NCBI GenBank assembly: GCA_963995505.1
Contig: OZ023196.1
Span: 15,532,106-15,596,105, forward strand
Length of the DNA stretch: 64,000 bases
Source: Hypericum androsaemum
Lineage: Eukaryota; Streptophyta; Magnoliopsida; Malpighiales; Hypericaceae
Reading direction: 5' to 3'
In this document: positions 1 through 18,229 of the stretch, piece after piece
Position numbering within the stretch: the stretch's first letter is position 1
How the letters are laid out: each line of letters starts with the position of its first letter
Program-made: the position numbers and the translations under genes
Notes under the pieces: model-generated
Database searches by the model: none
Seen by the model: the letters and a program-made list of their open reading frames with translations, nothing else
What the model was told of the DNA's origin: nothing

Positions 1-2858
1 CGATTGCCATAGCCCGTAAGCACTGAATACTGGGAAATCTCATCTTACGAAGAAAGAGTCAAACTCCTACTTCGACTAAGATCCTAATCAAGTACACCAC
101 CTCTGACAAATAAAAATTATAAGACGAGATTTGTGTACTTGAAGATGGCATCATCAAGCTCTGCACCAGCACCAGTGTCGACGGTCCCGCGAGCTGTCCA
201 CGCCGAAACGCCGGCCAAGTTCAATGGCATCGAGTTGAAGAGATGGCAACAAAAGATGTTATTCTACTTGACAACGCTCAACCTGGTTTGGTTCTTAAAG
301 GAAGAAGCTCCGAAGGTGGAAGAAAATGAGGCTGATCAACAGAAGATCAATGCCCTGGATGCATGGAGTCACAGCGACTTCCTGTGTCGCAACTATGTCC
401 TGAATAGATTAGACGACACCCTATACAATGTCTATGCAGGTGCCAAGACTGTGAAAGAATTATGGGATTTCCTGGAAAAGAAGTACAAGACGGAGGATGC
501 CGGGATGAAGAAATACATCGTCGAAAGATTCTTCGATTTCCAGGTGGTGGATTCCAAGAAGGTCATAGACCAAGTTCAAGAGCTGCAGCTGATTCTGCAT
601 GAGATCCATGCCGAAGGCATGCAACTCAGTGAGTCCTTCCAAGTGGCTGTACTAATTGAGAAGCTACCCCTCATGTGGAAGGATTTTAAGAACTACCTCA
701 AGCTTAAAAGGAAGGACATGGGGCTGGAAGACCTGATCGGGAGACTGAGGATCGAGGAAGACAACCAAAATTTTGAGGTCAAGACCAATAGGACCAACTC
801 CAAGGCTAAGGTACATCTCGCTGAAGGAGGTACCGACAAGAAGAGGAAGAAGCCCACAAACAAGTACTAGAAGCAAGAGCCAAAGTAAAAGAAGGCTAAG
901 AAGATCAAGGACAATTGCTACAACAGCGATAAGCCCGGTCATATGGCAAAAGATTGTCGCCTGCCAAAGAGGAATGATCGTGAGAAGGCTAACCTAGCCG
1001 AAGACCTGTCTGAGCTAGACTTATCCGCCATAGTGTTTGAAGCCAATCTGGTGGATAACCCAAGAGAGTGGTTCATTGATACAGGGGCAACCCGACACAT
1101 CTGCTCAGATAAGGAGATATTCTCGACCTATACCACGATGAATGGACGGAAGTTATTTATGGATAACTCTGCAACTTCCCCCGTAGTCAGACTAGGCAAT
1201 GTGGTGCTGAAGCTGACCTCCGGAAAAGAGATGACCCTCAAAGATGTACTACATGTCCCAGACATTCATAAAAATCTAGTATCTGGCTCCTTGTTAAGCA
1301 AAGCCGGGATGAAGTTAGTATTTGAGGCTGATAAATTTGTATTAACTAAGGCTGGTACCTTTGTAGGAAAGGGTTACCTCGAGAGGGGGCTCTTCAAGGA
1401 ATGTAATAACTATCAAACGCACCTTTGAGGGTCCTAATAAAGTTGTTAATTCTTTTTAATTGGCTGAGTGTTCTAACTTATGGCATGATAGATTAGGACA
1501 CGTAAATTTGAGCTCACTAAGAAAGTTAGTAAGTTTAAATTTATTGCCTAAAATAGAGTTTGTCCCAAACAATAAATGTGAAGTATGTGTAGAGACAAAA
1601 ATGACTAAAGCACCTTTTTATTCTGTGGAAAGAAGTACTACACCTTTAGGGTTAATTCATACTGACATCTGCGATATGAAACACGTGCAAACTAGAGGTG
1701 AGAAAAAGTATTTTATCACATTTATTGATAATTGTACAAGGTACTGCTATGTACATCTCTTAAAAGGAAAAGACGAAGTTCTAAAAGCTTTCAAGAGTTA
1801 TAAGAATGAGGTTGAAAATTAACTTAGCACTAAAATTAAATGATTCGAAGTGATAGAAGGGGAGAATATGTAGCTCCGTTTGAGAAATTATGCCAATAAC
1901 AAGGCATTATTCATCAGACAATTGCTCCATACTCACCTCAATCAAATGGCGTAGCTGAATGCAAGAATCAAACTCTTAAGGAGATGATGAACACTATGTT
2001 GATTAGCTAGGGCATACCCCAGAACATGTGGGGGGAAGCTATGTTCTCAGCTAACCATATTCTAAATAAATTGCCACACAAGAAGGGACAAAATCCCATA
2101 TGAACTATGGAAAGAGAGAAAATCTTTCTACGATTACCTTAAAATGTGGGGATGCCTAGTTAAGGTAGAAATACCTCCTCCTAAAAGGGTGAGAATAGGA
2201 CCCAAGACTGTTGACTTCATCTTTATCGGATATGCCCACAACAGTAGCGCATACCGATTTCTAGTGCACAAGTCTGAAAACCCTGAAATCAACGAGGGAA
2301 TGGTTATGGAATCAAGGAATGCAACATTCTTTGAAAATATCTTTCCAAACAAGGAAAGGGAGGACCCAAGCTCTAATAAAAGAGTTCATGAAGCTACTCA
2401 AGATTCTCATCAAGATATTGAGGAACCTAGACGGAGTAAGAGGACCAAAGTAGCCAAGTCATTTGGTCCAGATTTTTTGACATACACAATAGAAAATGAA
2501 CCTAGAACAATCCAAGAGGCATTATCTAGTCCAGATGCTTCTCTCTGGAAAGAAGCTATCAACAGTGAGATAGAGTCCATCATGCACAACCACACATGAA
2601 AATTCATAGATCTCCCACCAGGTTGTAAACCTTTAGGTTGCAAGTGGATCCTTAAAAGGAAATACAAAGCTGATGGATTAATCGATAAGTACAAAGCTCG
2701 ATTGGTAGCTAAAGGGTTCAAACAGAAGGAAGAATATAATTTATTTGACACGTATTCACCGGTCACAAGAATCATATTTATTAGAGTACTCATAGCTGTA
2801 GCATCACTCTATAACCTCGAGATACATCAGATGGATGTAAAAATAGCTTTTGTTGCTC
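1..2858 (+). mobile_element. Element A: decayed Ty1/copia retrotransposon, 3' part missing
   Basis: Gag, protease, integrase and the start of reverse transcriptase follow one another in copia order on the plus strand. The 5' LTR is outside the window or not recognisable; bases 1-132 look like untranslated leader. The element stops inside the RT domain exactly where a long LTR starting TGTAATACCC begins (2859). I found no RT continuation downstream of that insertion, so the 3' half was either deleted or lost with the end of element B. Several stop codons and frame changes show it is dead. Confidence 0.88.
133..2858 (+). pseudogene. Copia gag-pol remnant of element A
   Basis: Gag-like sequence (about 245 codons from the ATG at 145 or slightly upstream) ends at a TAG at 868-870, with another stop at 886-888. 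The zinc knuckle follows in the same frame, but its second cysteine is serine (CYNS...H...C), so it should not bind zinc normally. Protease (1069-1100) keeps the copia-type DTGA active site. The integrase HHCC region (1478-1620) begins LWHDRLGH with a CEVC pair, and the catalytic core and linker run to about 2590 with at least two frame changes (around 1822 and 2100). RT begins at about 2600 and ends at a QMDVK motif near 2845. Family membership is clear from the domain order; the lineage within plant copia was not resolved. Confidence 0.88.
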
Positions 2859-5410
2859 TGTAATACCCTACCCTATTAATCATATATTTTTGACTTAATT
2901 GAAGTATACATAGTCGTATTGAGCTATTGGATTAGCATTTGGAGTTGCATTGCTGTGTGAGTAGTGTTATGAAGATAGTTGGGTAAATTCGGACAGCACT
3001 GATATGTTCTTGGTAAAATGGACATAACAGTCTCAATATTGTTCCGAATTTGATAAATGAATATGATTTGGAAACAAAACACATATGGCTAAAACTTATC
3101 TGTTGATTTGTTTTGATAAAATTCAACGGAAGTTAGTAAAAAATGGGAATCAATGTGCTACATTCTGATTGGACCACTTGGAAAAGGCATCCAATCATCT
3201 TTCACCACTTGCAAGTTCATTAAAATTGGTCAAAAAAGTGAGTAATAGTTGATGCTTACTTACCCCACATTTTTTAAGACCCAGAAACACCAAGAAAGAG
3301 CTAGAAACCTCTGGAACTTGGCCACAAAATGAAAGAGAAGAAAAAGGAAGAGAGAGAGAGATAGAAGAAAGAGAAAGAAGTGGGTTAAGAATAAACAACC
3401 TGGTAAGCTATCGTCTGCTTCGATTTGGATTTTAATCTCTTCATAAAATTTGTAGAGGACTCAACTAGCTTTCCAATGGTATATCATATGTTCTATTTGG
3501 ATCAAAGAATCAATGGAAAATTAGTTTTGAACTACAGACCAATAACTGAAGTATACAAGTGAGCTAGTGGGAAAAGAAGTGTTCGGTAAGTACCTTTCGG
3601 CTTCGAACTGGACTTTAATTTCTTGATAAAAGTTGTAGAGGATTTCAAGATCATTCTAATCATATATCATATGTCATGATTTGATCATGGAATCAGCCTG
3701 AAATATATTTTGGACAACGGACTATTTGCTGGAGTATACAGTCAAGATAGTTGGAAAGAAGTTCTTGGTAAGCCTTTATGGACTCCTAATTAGACTTGGT
3801 TATCTTCATACAGATTGTAGAGGACTTAAAGAACTTTCTAATGATATATTATATGTCTGATTTAGAGAAACGAATCATCCTTAAAGCATGATTGGAAGAC
3901 AAACTATCTGCCAGAGTTCAGAATTATTGTGGTTTGAGAGTAACGACTTGGTAAGTGAATTATTTGGAATTATAAGTTAGTTTTTGGACTTGGTGTGATG
4001 ATGAAAGAACCGAGAAGTAGTATATTGTTGAATATATAGACTTGGTTTTGTATAATATTGAGTTATATAGGCTGTTTTTCGATGCTAGAAGTGATTGGAT
4101 ATATCTTGTGCTTGGTGTGAATTCGGTTGGGCAAAATAGATCTTTTGTGAACTCCTGGTCATGAATAATTATTGTGCAGATTATGTACATGTGAGTAAGT
4201 TAGTAATGGATAGAGGAGTGAAAAAAAAGAGCAACTTTGATTGCTTTGAGCCATTTTGGACTTGGTTCTCGATTATGCTGTAGTTGGTTGTTTTCAAGCA
4301 ATAGAATTAACTTGCTTTGGAAAGTGAGGAATTGACCTCATTTTGTATATTGGAATTATTATACAGAGCATGTAAGGCTTCCTCAAGGTTCTTTGTGAAG
4401 AAAATGATCTTGGAAAGATGGTTGGACGAAGGTCCAAAGTGAAAGGAGGATTGAATCAGGAATGAGCATTTGTCAAGCGGACTTCAATTGTGTAAGCATA
4501 TAGATCATGACAACTTTGGTTTGTTTGGTACATGTGCATATTTTAGACTTAAGTATGTGTGTCTCATGCATATGAGTATTGTTATGAAGTGGTCATGTGC
4601 TTATGTGATGTATTTGGTCATACTTGGGATTGGTTTGTGAAGTGTGTGGCATATGTGTATAACCAGCTAGAGAACATGTGTTTCCTAGCTTGAGGCTGAT
4701 TTGATATGTATGTGAATATGTGACCAATATGTTTTGGTCTATGTGAATTTTGGTATGTTTGATACATTGTTTGTGGATGGCAGATGATGAGGTCTACCCG
4801 TGACCAACCGGGGTTGTTGGCATATGTGCACATATACTAAGGATACAAGGATTCTGATATGATATGATATGTTTGGCCGACGGGTTAGTTTCTGATGGCG
4901 CCTTTAAGATATGATATCCTCGTGTCGGTGTGAGAGTGACACTATCTAGGCTTATCTGAATTTCATCCGATTTGTGTTATATGTTTGTGAAGGTCTATCT
5001 GAAATTCTGGTTATGTTTGATATGTGATTACTTTAATGACCTTATTTGTGAGATGGTTTTTTGTTGTCTTAGCTTTGTGTTCGTATTGGTTGGGTTTGAT
5101 GTGGGACATAGTTAAGTTCTGTCTCTCCCACATGTATCTGACATAACTGATATTTTATATTCTATGTGCTTATGGAGTGTTCCAAAACACTCACCCCCTC
5201 TCTCCAGTTTTGCAGGTTCTTTGTCTAGCAGCTCCGTAGCTACAGTGTTCAATTTGATCCTGGGGATAAATATAAAGAATAATTCCTAGAAATTTTGACA
5301 TGTATGATTTTGTGAGATTAAGATATCTTTAAGGCTAGCTAGACTTATTTCGTGTTATAAATGGGTTAGGATCTAGCGCCGGTCACCAACCTCGAATTTG
5401 GCTTGTGACA
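2859..5410 (+). repeat. Long LTR (2552 bp) of element B
   Basis: It starts TGTAATACCC and ends GGCTTGTGACA, giving TG...CA termini, and is followed after four bases by a tRNA-Met-type primer-binding site. The same termini, inverted, bound the solo LTR at 18230-21061. The left flank is TGCTC; a matching right TSD cannot be looked for because the 3' LTR is absent. Short ORFs inside it have no recognisable content. Confidence 0.88.
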
Positions 5411-5414
5411 GACT

Positions 5415-5426
5415 TGGTATCAGAGC
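5415..5426 (+). other. Primer-binding site of element B
   Basis: TGGTATCAGAGC lies four bases after the CA end of the LTR. This is the usual plant initiator-tRNA-Met complement used to prime minus-strand synthesis. It fixes the LTR end at 5410 and the element's orientation as plus. Confidence 0.85.
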
Positions 5427-5739
5427 ATGATTTAAGCCTAAGCTTAAGCTTTAGGTTTGAATTGTAGATTTGAGCAAGGATTTGATTCTCGAGTCAACTT
5501 TCTAAAGTTGTGCTACGGAGCATAGGATTTGTCATGTCTTGTTATTGTTTATCTTCCTAATCTTTGAATCGTGAATATTGTTTGTGTATTTTGTTGTGGA
5601 CTATTTGTTAAAGGCAGATGATGTTTTAGTGTGATTTGCATTTGTAGTGGTCTCATGGATTAAATTACTTAGAATATTTAATTGAAATTAATGTAAAAAT
5701 AATGAGACCATACATCTTGGGGACTATCTAGTGAAGCAA

Positions 5740-5859
5740 CCGATATGGCCCGACAGGGGGATATAATACCCGATATGGCCCGACGGGGGGATACAATATC
5801 TGATATGGCCCGACGGGGAGATACAATACCTAATATGGCCAGACGGGGAGATATAATAG
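5740..5859 (+). repeat. Four 30-bp tandem repeats flanked by an inverted repeat
   Basis: Four consecutive 30-bp units start at 5740, 5770, 5800 and 5830, sharing the core GATATGGCC.GACGGGG and differing by a few bases. They sit in the leader of element B. The array is bracketed by an inverted repeat: CTAGTGAAGCAA starting at 5728 and its complement TTGCTTCACTAG ending at 5881. The array could therefore form the loop of a long hairpin. No coding potential is evident. Confidence 0.85.
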
Positions 5860-6289
5860 TCGGTTGATGTTTGCTTCACTAGGGAAAGACTTTAGACAAC
5901 TATATACATTGATATGTATTGAGACATGACATTGCATATTCTTTATTTGTCATTGGTAATTATATGTTTGTCATATGCATTTTATTTTATGTTGGAGTTC
6001 ATACATCTTTTATGTTACATCATTAAGTGCATCACTTGGGTACGTATTGTGGGATTTTGGATGCAACTTTGATGGTTGCTTATCGTTCAGGACATACAGT
6101 ATGTGTAAGGTGGTTTGATCAAGCCCAAATGGAGTGGGTGATCAATATGATGGTATATATGTATATTGGATTGGATAGGCAAGATGTATTGAATGACTTA
6201 CATATGTTAGAATGGGAGGACTTTGATATAATTTGAGAATGGTATGGTTATCAAAAAATCACACAAAAATTGATTGCTTCAGTAAGATT

Positions 6290-6580
6290 ATGATCTTCCG
6301 GACAAAGGGTGAGTCAGAATTTGATGTTTCAGAATGATAAGGTCTTTGTTGTGAAAGAGTTCACAAATGTGTTTTCATAAACTAGCCTAGTTTACTAAAT
6401 CAGAGGGATATTCAGTTTTGTATTGATTTCGCGGTTGGTTGGATGAGGATTATATTTTGCCTAGTATTTCCTGTGATTGGTCTCGTGGTGTTTGCACGGA
6501 AAAAAGGATGAGAGTTTGTTATTGTGCATCAATTATCACAAGGAGAATAAGGTATCAAGGATATCACTTGGTAATTACTC
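6290..6580 (+). pseudogene. Degraded gypsy reverse-transcriptase start
   Basis: Pieces in several frames recall the start of plant gypsy RT: a KEFTNVF-like stretch (around 6350-6375), an IQFCIDFAVG-like stretch (around 6410-6435), then KDESLLLCINYH followed by NKV (around 6500-6560). This matches in order the usual 'F.DVF ... I.F.IDL ... KDGS.R.CIDYR.LNK' series. Frames are broken repeatedly and nothing of the catalytic YVDD region remains. Similarity was judged by eye only. Confidence 0.5.
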
Positions 6581-6679
6581 AACATTTTAATCGTTGTCAC
6601 ATAAGTCCCTTTTATATTTATGTTTATTCCTCGGTCAGTAACTAAAATTACCAATTTAATCGTTCTTTCCTTTGTACAG

Positions 6680-13487
<6,808 letters not shown>

Positions 13488-14119
13488 TAAAGGCGAAAAT
13501 ATTTCCAGTATTAATTAGTCTAATACCAAATTCTTGGTACATCGTTCGTTATAAATTGTAACGGTTGGAAGTGCAAGCAATGTTTTAAAACGGACCGGAG
13601 AGCAAATTGGTATAATTTTTGGATTTCGGTTCAACCTATCTCTTAAACCTCGTTCGCCCGTTCAGCTTCCTGGCTAGGGTGGTGTCATACTATTTCTCGC
13701 CTTACTCACATGTAGCCGGCGGTGAATTGAGAGGTTGGCCGTTCGTTCTTTACCTTGGAACGAAATCTACTAAAATTGGAAAGACGAAAAAGCATGGGAT
13801 AACTGATGAGTAATATTTCCTGCACAAGGACAAGAAGCACAAATCGAAAAATGGTCGATGAGTAATATTTAGTCCACGGGGAAGTCACTTCAGCCATTGT
13901 CCAGGATCCCCCAGTCCCTATCCACCGTCACCAACGCCCCTTGGCTTGCTTGATTTTTGAATGTTCTTGGCATTTCATCTTTTCTACATCTTGAACTATT
14001 AAATGAAATAAAAAATATAATTAAAGAATATTACTACTGTGTAGACACAGAGTTTGAGAGTAAGCATTACACAATCTTCGAGATCTTTTTTTTGGTGAAA
14101 AAAAAATAGAAAATTGGTG
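13488..14119. other. Intergenic, kinase 3' flank to FAD2 relic
   Basis: This holds the presumed 3' untranslated region of the kinase, then AT-rich sequence. I see no convincing gene, repeat or element boundary. Confidence 0.5.
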
Positions 14120-14257
14120 CTATTCCCACTCCGGCCAATCGTAGTACGGAAGGCAGGAATGCGTGTGCTGCAAGTAAGTGAGCAGAACCATCAACGCATA
14201 GAACACCATCATTGGAACGCTGTAGACGCAGACCAGCCACGTTAGTCCCTTCGAGGC

Positions 14258-14504
14258 TGAAGAAAATAGTGTAATTGTGCCGCTTGCTTTATTCTGTCAA
14301 GAGGTACGGCATAAATAGCCAAAAGATTACAAAGGTTCCTAAACTGACTTGCTAGGAAAACGGAACAGAATCAAATACAAAAGGTAAGTAATAAGGTGAT
14401 ATGGTTGTGTCCTACAAGGACTCATTCTGATAAGGAAAAGAACGGAACGTGAAGCTCAAGGAAAATCTCCAAATAATCAGGCGTGATCTCTGTGATCTCC
14501 TTCA
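14258..14504 (-). repeat. 3' LTR of element D (247 bp)
   Basis: On the plus strand it runs from TGAAGAAAATAG to GATCTCCTTCA. It is preceded by GAGGC (14253-14257) and abuts the polypurine tract at 14505. Short LTRs of this size occur in Ale/Retrofit-like plant copia elements. Confidence 0.95.
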
Positions 14505-14513
14505 CTCCCCCTC
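14505..14513 (-). other. Polypurine tract of element D
   Basis: GAGGGGGAG on the minus strand lies directly before the 3' LTR and overlaps the stop codon of the RNase H frame (14512-14514). Confidence 0.8.
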
Positions 14514-17500
14514 AAGTTGGCGCATGGAGATCCATAATGCCCAACTTGCCAAGCAGGAAATGGAAACGGTGGCGGCCGAGTGCTTTGGTGAAGATGTCAG
14601 CTAATTGTCCAGCACTATCAATTTTGCGAGGGGAGATTTCATTTGATTAAACTCGTTCACGAAAAAAATAGCAGTCCATCTCGACATGCTTAGTGCGTTC
14701 GTGATAGACAGGATTGGCTGCAATGTGGAGAGCGGCCTGGTTGTCACAATAGAGGGGCGTCGGTATAGTTTGTGGAACTTGTAACTCGTGAAGCAACCAT
14801 CTAATCCATAATAGCTCACTAACGGTGGCAGCCATTGCCCGATACTCAGCCTCCGCAGAGGAACGGGCAACCACATATTATTTCTTCGTACGCCAGGAAA
14901 TGGGCGCACCACCAAATAAGATGAAATAGCCTGTTCAGGACCTTCGAGTCATAAGACAGCCGCCCCAATCAGCATCACAGTAAGCAGTGAGGTAAGGCGA
15001 CCGATGGAAGGAAGAAAGATCCCTTATCCGGGGGATTCCTTAAGGTAATGCAGCACACGCTCCGCGGCATCAGCATGGACTTGACGAGGATTTGTGACAA
15101 ACTGACTCAATATGCTGATAACATATGCAATGTCAGGTCGTGTGACCGTGAGGTAAAGAAGGCGGCCAACCAGACGCCGATAACGACCACCATCCACCAA
15201 AGCCGTAGTACTGGAATCGGTCAATTGGTGATTTTGCTCAATCGGAAAGGAAGTGGGACGACCACCTAGCTTCTTGCAATCTTTGAGAATGTCGAGCGTG
15301 TATTTACGTTGGCTAAGTACCAACCCATTAGCTGAGCATGCAGCTTCGATCCCCAAGAAATACTTGAGAGCACCGAGATCCTTAATTCCAAATTTGTTGT
15401 CCAAATAGGCTATCACTTCCTTGATTTTTTCATGAGAATTGCCGGCTAAGAGCACATCGTCCACGTAAATTAGAGCAAAAATGAGGATGTGATCGTGTGC
15501 AAACCGAAAGAGAGAAGTGTCTGAATGACATTGATGAAACCCGATATGCAGCAGAGCCTGTGTAAACTTAGAGTACCAATTTTGTGAAGCCTGGCGGAGA
15601 CCATAAAGAGACTTGTGTAAGCGGCAAACCCTCGTATCATATGGAGAGGAATAGCCGAGTGGAAGCTTTATATAAACGACTTCATGTAAATCGCCATCCA
15701 AGAAGGCATTATTAATGTCAAGCTGAGTGATTTACCACCTTTGCTGGACTGCCACAGCGAGCAAACAACGCACTGTGACCAACTTGGCCACTGGTGCGAA
15801 TGTATCATTAAAACCGATACCTTCAATTTGAGTATAGCCTTTCGCAACCAGACGGGCTTTGTGGCATTCAACTTCACCATCGGGTTTGTATTTGACTATG
15901 TATACCCATTTTGAGTCAATTGCCTTCTTGCCCGGTGGTAGGAATTCGAGGGTCCAGGTTCCATTGGCCTCAAGAGCTTGGATTTCTCGCGTCATTGCTT
16001 CTCGCAAGTGTGCATGTTTAATAGCCTGAAAGTAGGTTTTGGGCTCATTATGTTGTATGATGGCCACCAGAAAAGCTTTATGACTGTCAGAAAACCATGA
16101 GTACGAAACAAAATGAGTAAGAGGATATACCACCGAGTGCCCAGAAGGAAGTGTAGGACGTGGTGGGGCATTGGAGGGTGGCAAGCATGTCTCAAATTGT
16201 TCAAGGTGTTGAGGTACCTGTCTAGCCCGAGTACTGCGACGAAGAGCCAAAGAACCTTCTTCCTCGGTATTGGTTATCAATGGGCCCATTTCTGTTGGAT
16301 TTTCCAAATCATTCGTATTATCCACAGTAGGCAATGCTACATCATTAGAAGGGACAGCTGACTGCGTCAATGATGGCATTAATGATGCACCAGAGAGGGA
16401 AGCATTTTTATACCCAAACTCCACGACTGTAATCATCCACAATTGACAAGAAGTAACGTGCACCAGAGAGGGAAGCATTTTTATATGGGCCCCAAATATC
16501 GCAATGAATTAAAACAAAGCATGATTCAGTCTTGATCGAACTACTTGGAAAAGGAGAGCGGGTCTGCTTAGCCCGTAAACATGCATCACATAAAAGTTTG
16601 TGATCCAAGTGAATTGTCTTACACAGCTTTTGTAATTTTCCTAACTTCTCAAATGAAGGGTGTCCAAGTCTCTCGTGCCATGTGCTTGCCGATGCCCTGT
16701 TGTCGACATGCATTGCCACCCCCACTTCAGAAGCCGGTTCCAGCAGGTATAGCCCACCACGATGCCTAGCCACTCCAATCAGGGTCCTCGAAGGTAGGTC
16801 CTGCAATACACATAAGTTCGCAACAAAGGTTAGAGCACAGTTCAGGTCTTCAGATAATCGGTGGACAGAAATTAAGTTGCACTGGAATGTGGGAATATAT
16901 AAGACATCTTTCAATATGATGCCATTTTAGAGATGGACATCCCCTTTTCCTTCCACTGGAACACGATCACCAGTAGGAATCTTCACTGGTGTGTTGCCAG
17001 TTGACCTTATAGAACCTGAAAATAGATTAGCATCACAAGATATGTGTTCCGTGGCTCCGGAATCTATAATCCATGAGCGTTGCTCTATTCTCGTACCCGC
17101 CATGTGGACTTCAGTACCCGAGTCTCGGACAGTAAGGGCGTTCATCTCTCCCCCTGGTTTCAACACCTGTAGCAATCGCGAGTATTGATCGGGAGAAAGG
17201 CCTGGTATTGGGCTTGCTTCCGCCTCCACTTTAGCTGCCCGTGGAGGCTGTTTCTGAGTTCCAAGGGATGCTCCGCGTCCTTTTTTATCGCGATCATCAT
17301 CTCTCCTCCACCAGTTCGGATACCCGACCAACTCAAAACATTGGTCTTTGGAGTGACCCGACTTTGTGCAATGACTGCAATGGATTTTTTCTTTTGGTAC
17401 TATCTTCCGGTTGGGTGTTTCTTTCCCTGGTCGCTGATATCCTCCAGCTTGGAAGGCAGCAGCTTCCATTGTTGGCTGTCGAGTAGCCGAGATATTTCGA

Positions 17501-18126
17501 GTATGCTCCTCTTTAAGGATCATGTGATAAGCTTCTCCTAGAGTTGGTGGTGGCTTTGTGCTCAGGATCTGTGATTTCACCGTTCTGAACACGTCATCGA
17601 GTCCCATAAGAAACACATAGAAGTGTTCTTGATCCCGTGCTGCAGCATATTTAGATTTTTCCGCACAGATGCATTCAGCCATCGGTGAGATGGATTCTAT
17701 TTCATCCCAGAGCGATCTCAACTTTGAAAAGTAGGCTGAAACTGTCATCTTCTCTTGGTGCAGTAGCGATACAGACCTCCGCAGATCGTAGGCCCTCGGC
17801 GCACTCGTCTTTCCGAAGCGCTCCTTCAAATCAATCCAAACCTCATGAGTAGATTTTGCGTATCTAATGCTGCTTCGCACCTCTTTGTCAATGGCGATGG
17901 CAAGCCAGTCCTTGACCATCGCATCACAGCGTAACCAGCCGTTGTAGAATTCAGAATTCGTCTCCGGTTTTGATATGGTGCCGTCCACGAATCCGAGTTT
18001 GTTTTTGGCTAGGAGAAAGTTGGTCATCTCTCCGACCCAATCTCCGTAGTTTCTTTCATTGAGCAACTCACTGACATTGAGTTGCCCAGGATTGTCGGAA
18101 GGATGCAAGAAGTACGGCGACGTCAT
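14512..18126 (-). pseudogene. Copia gag-pol of element D, integrase core deleted
   Basis: Gag and protease occupy one frame from the ATG at 18126 to a stop at 16927: a gag N-terminus with NYGDWV, the zinc knuckle CSHCTKSGHSKDQC (intact) and protease IIDSGATEH. The integrase HHCC region (TWHERLGHPSF, CDACLRAKQ) follows at 16914-16408, but after [10 protein letters not shown] the catalytic core is missing; sequence jumps to the integrase-RT linker at a duplicated 27-bp motif. RT (16100-15030) has [11 protein letters not shown] and IYVDDVLLAG and is stopped by a TAA at 15732-15734. RNase H (AEAEYR) ends at 14512. Non-autonomous: movement would need integrase from another copy. Confidence 0.92.
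16386..16485 (-). repeat. 27-bp direct repeat at the integrase deletion junction
   Basis: TGCACCAGAGAGGGAAGC and the following nine bases occur at 16386-16412 and again at 16459-16485, 73 bp apart, within element D. The integrase core is lost between the reading frames that each copy belongs to. This pattern fits template switching or end-joining at short homology. Confidence 0.85.
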
Positions 18127-18229
18127 GTCCGTCGCACCTCCGCTTTCGTTCTTTGACTTTTTTTTTTTGTGGGATAAATTCTGCGGCGGGTGGGCTTGTT
18201 TATTTGGTAGGTTTAGGTATCTAATTACT

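Larger units (their letters stand above)
2859..6580 (+). mobile_element. Element B: truncated Ty3/gypsy-type retrotransposon with long LTR
   Basis: It comprises a 5' LTR (2859-5410), a primer-binding site at 5415, a leader with a 30-bp tandem array, and a degraded RT start. No 3' LTR is found and no further pol is seen beyond about 6580, so the element is broken on its 3' side next to the receptor-kinase intron. The gypsy assignment rests on weak RT-like traces at 6295-6580 and on LTR length; the LTR family is confirmed by a second copy at 18230-21061. It has the same orientation as the kinase exons downstream. Confidence 0.75.

Noticed and set aside
5740..5859. CRISPR-like array
   Set aside because: Units are contiguous with no unique spacers, and the genome is a plant's; it is a simple tandem repeat.
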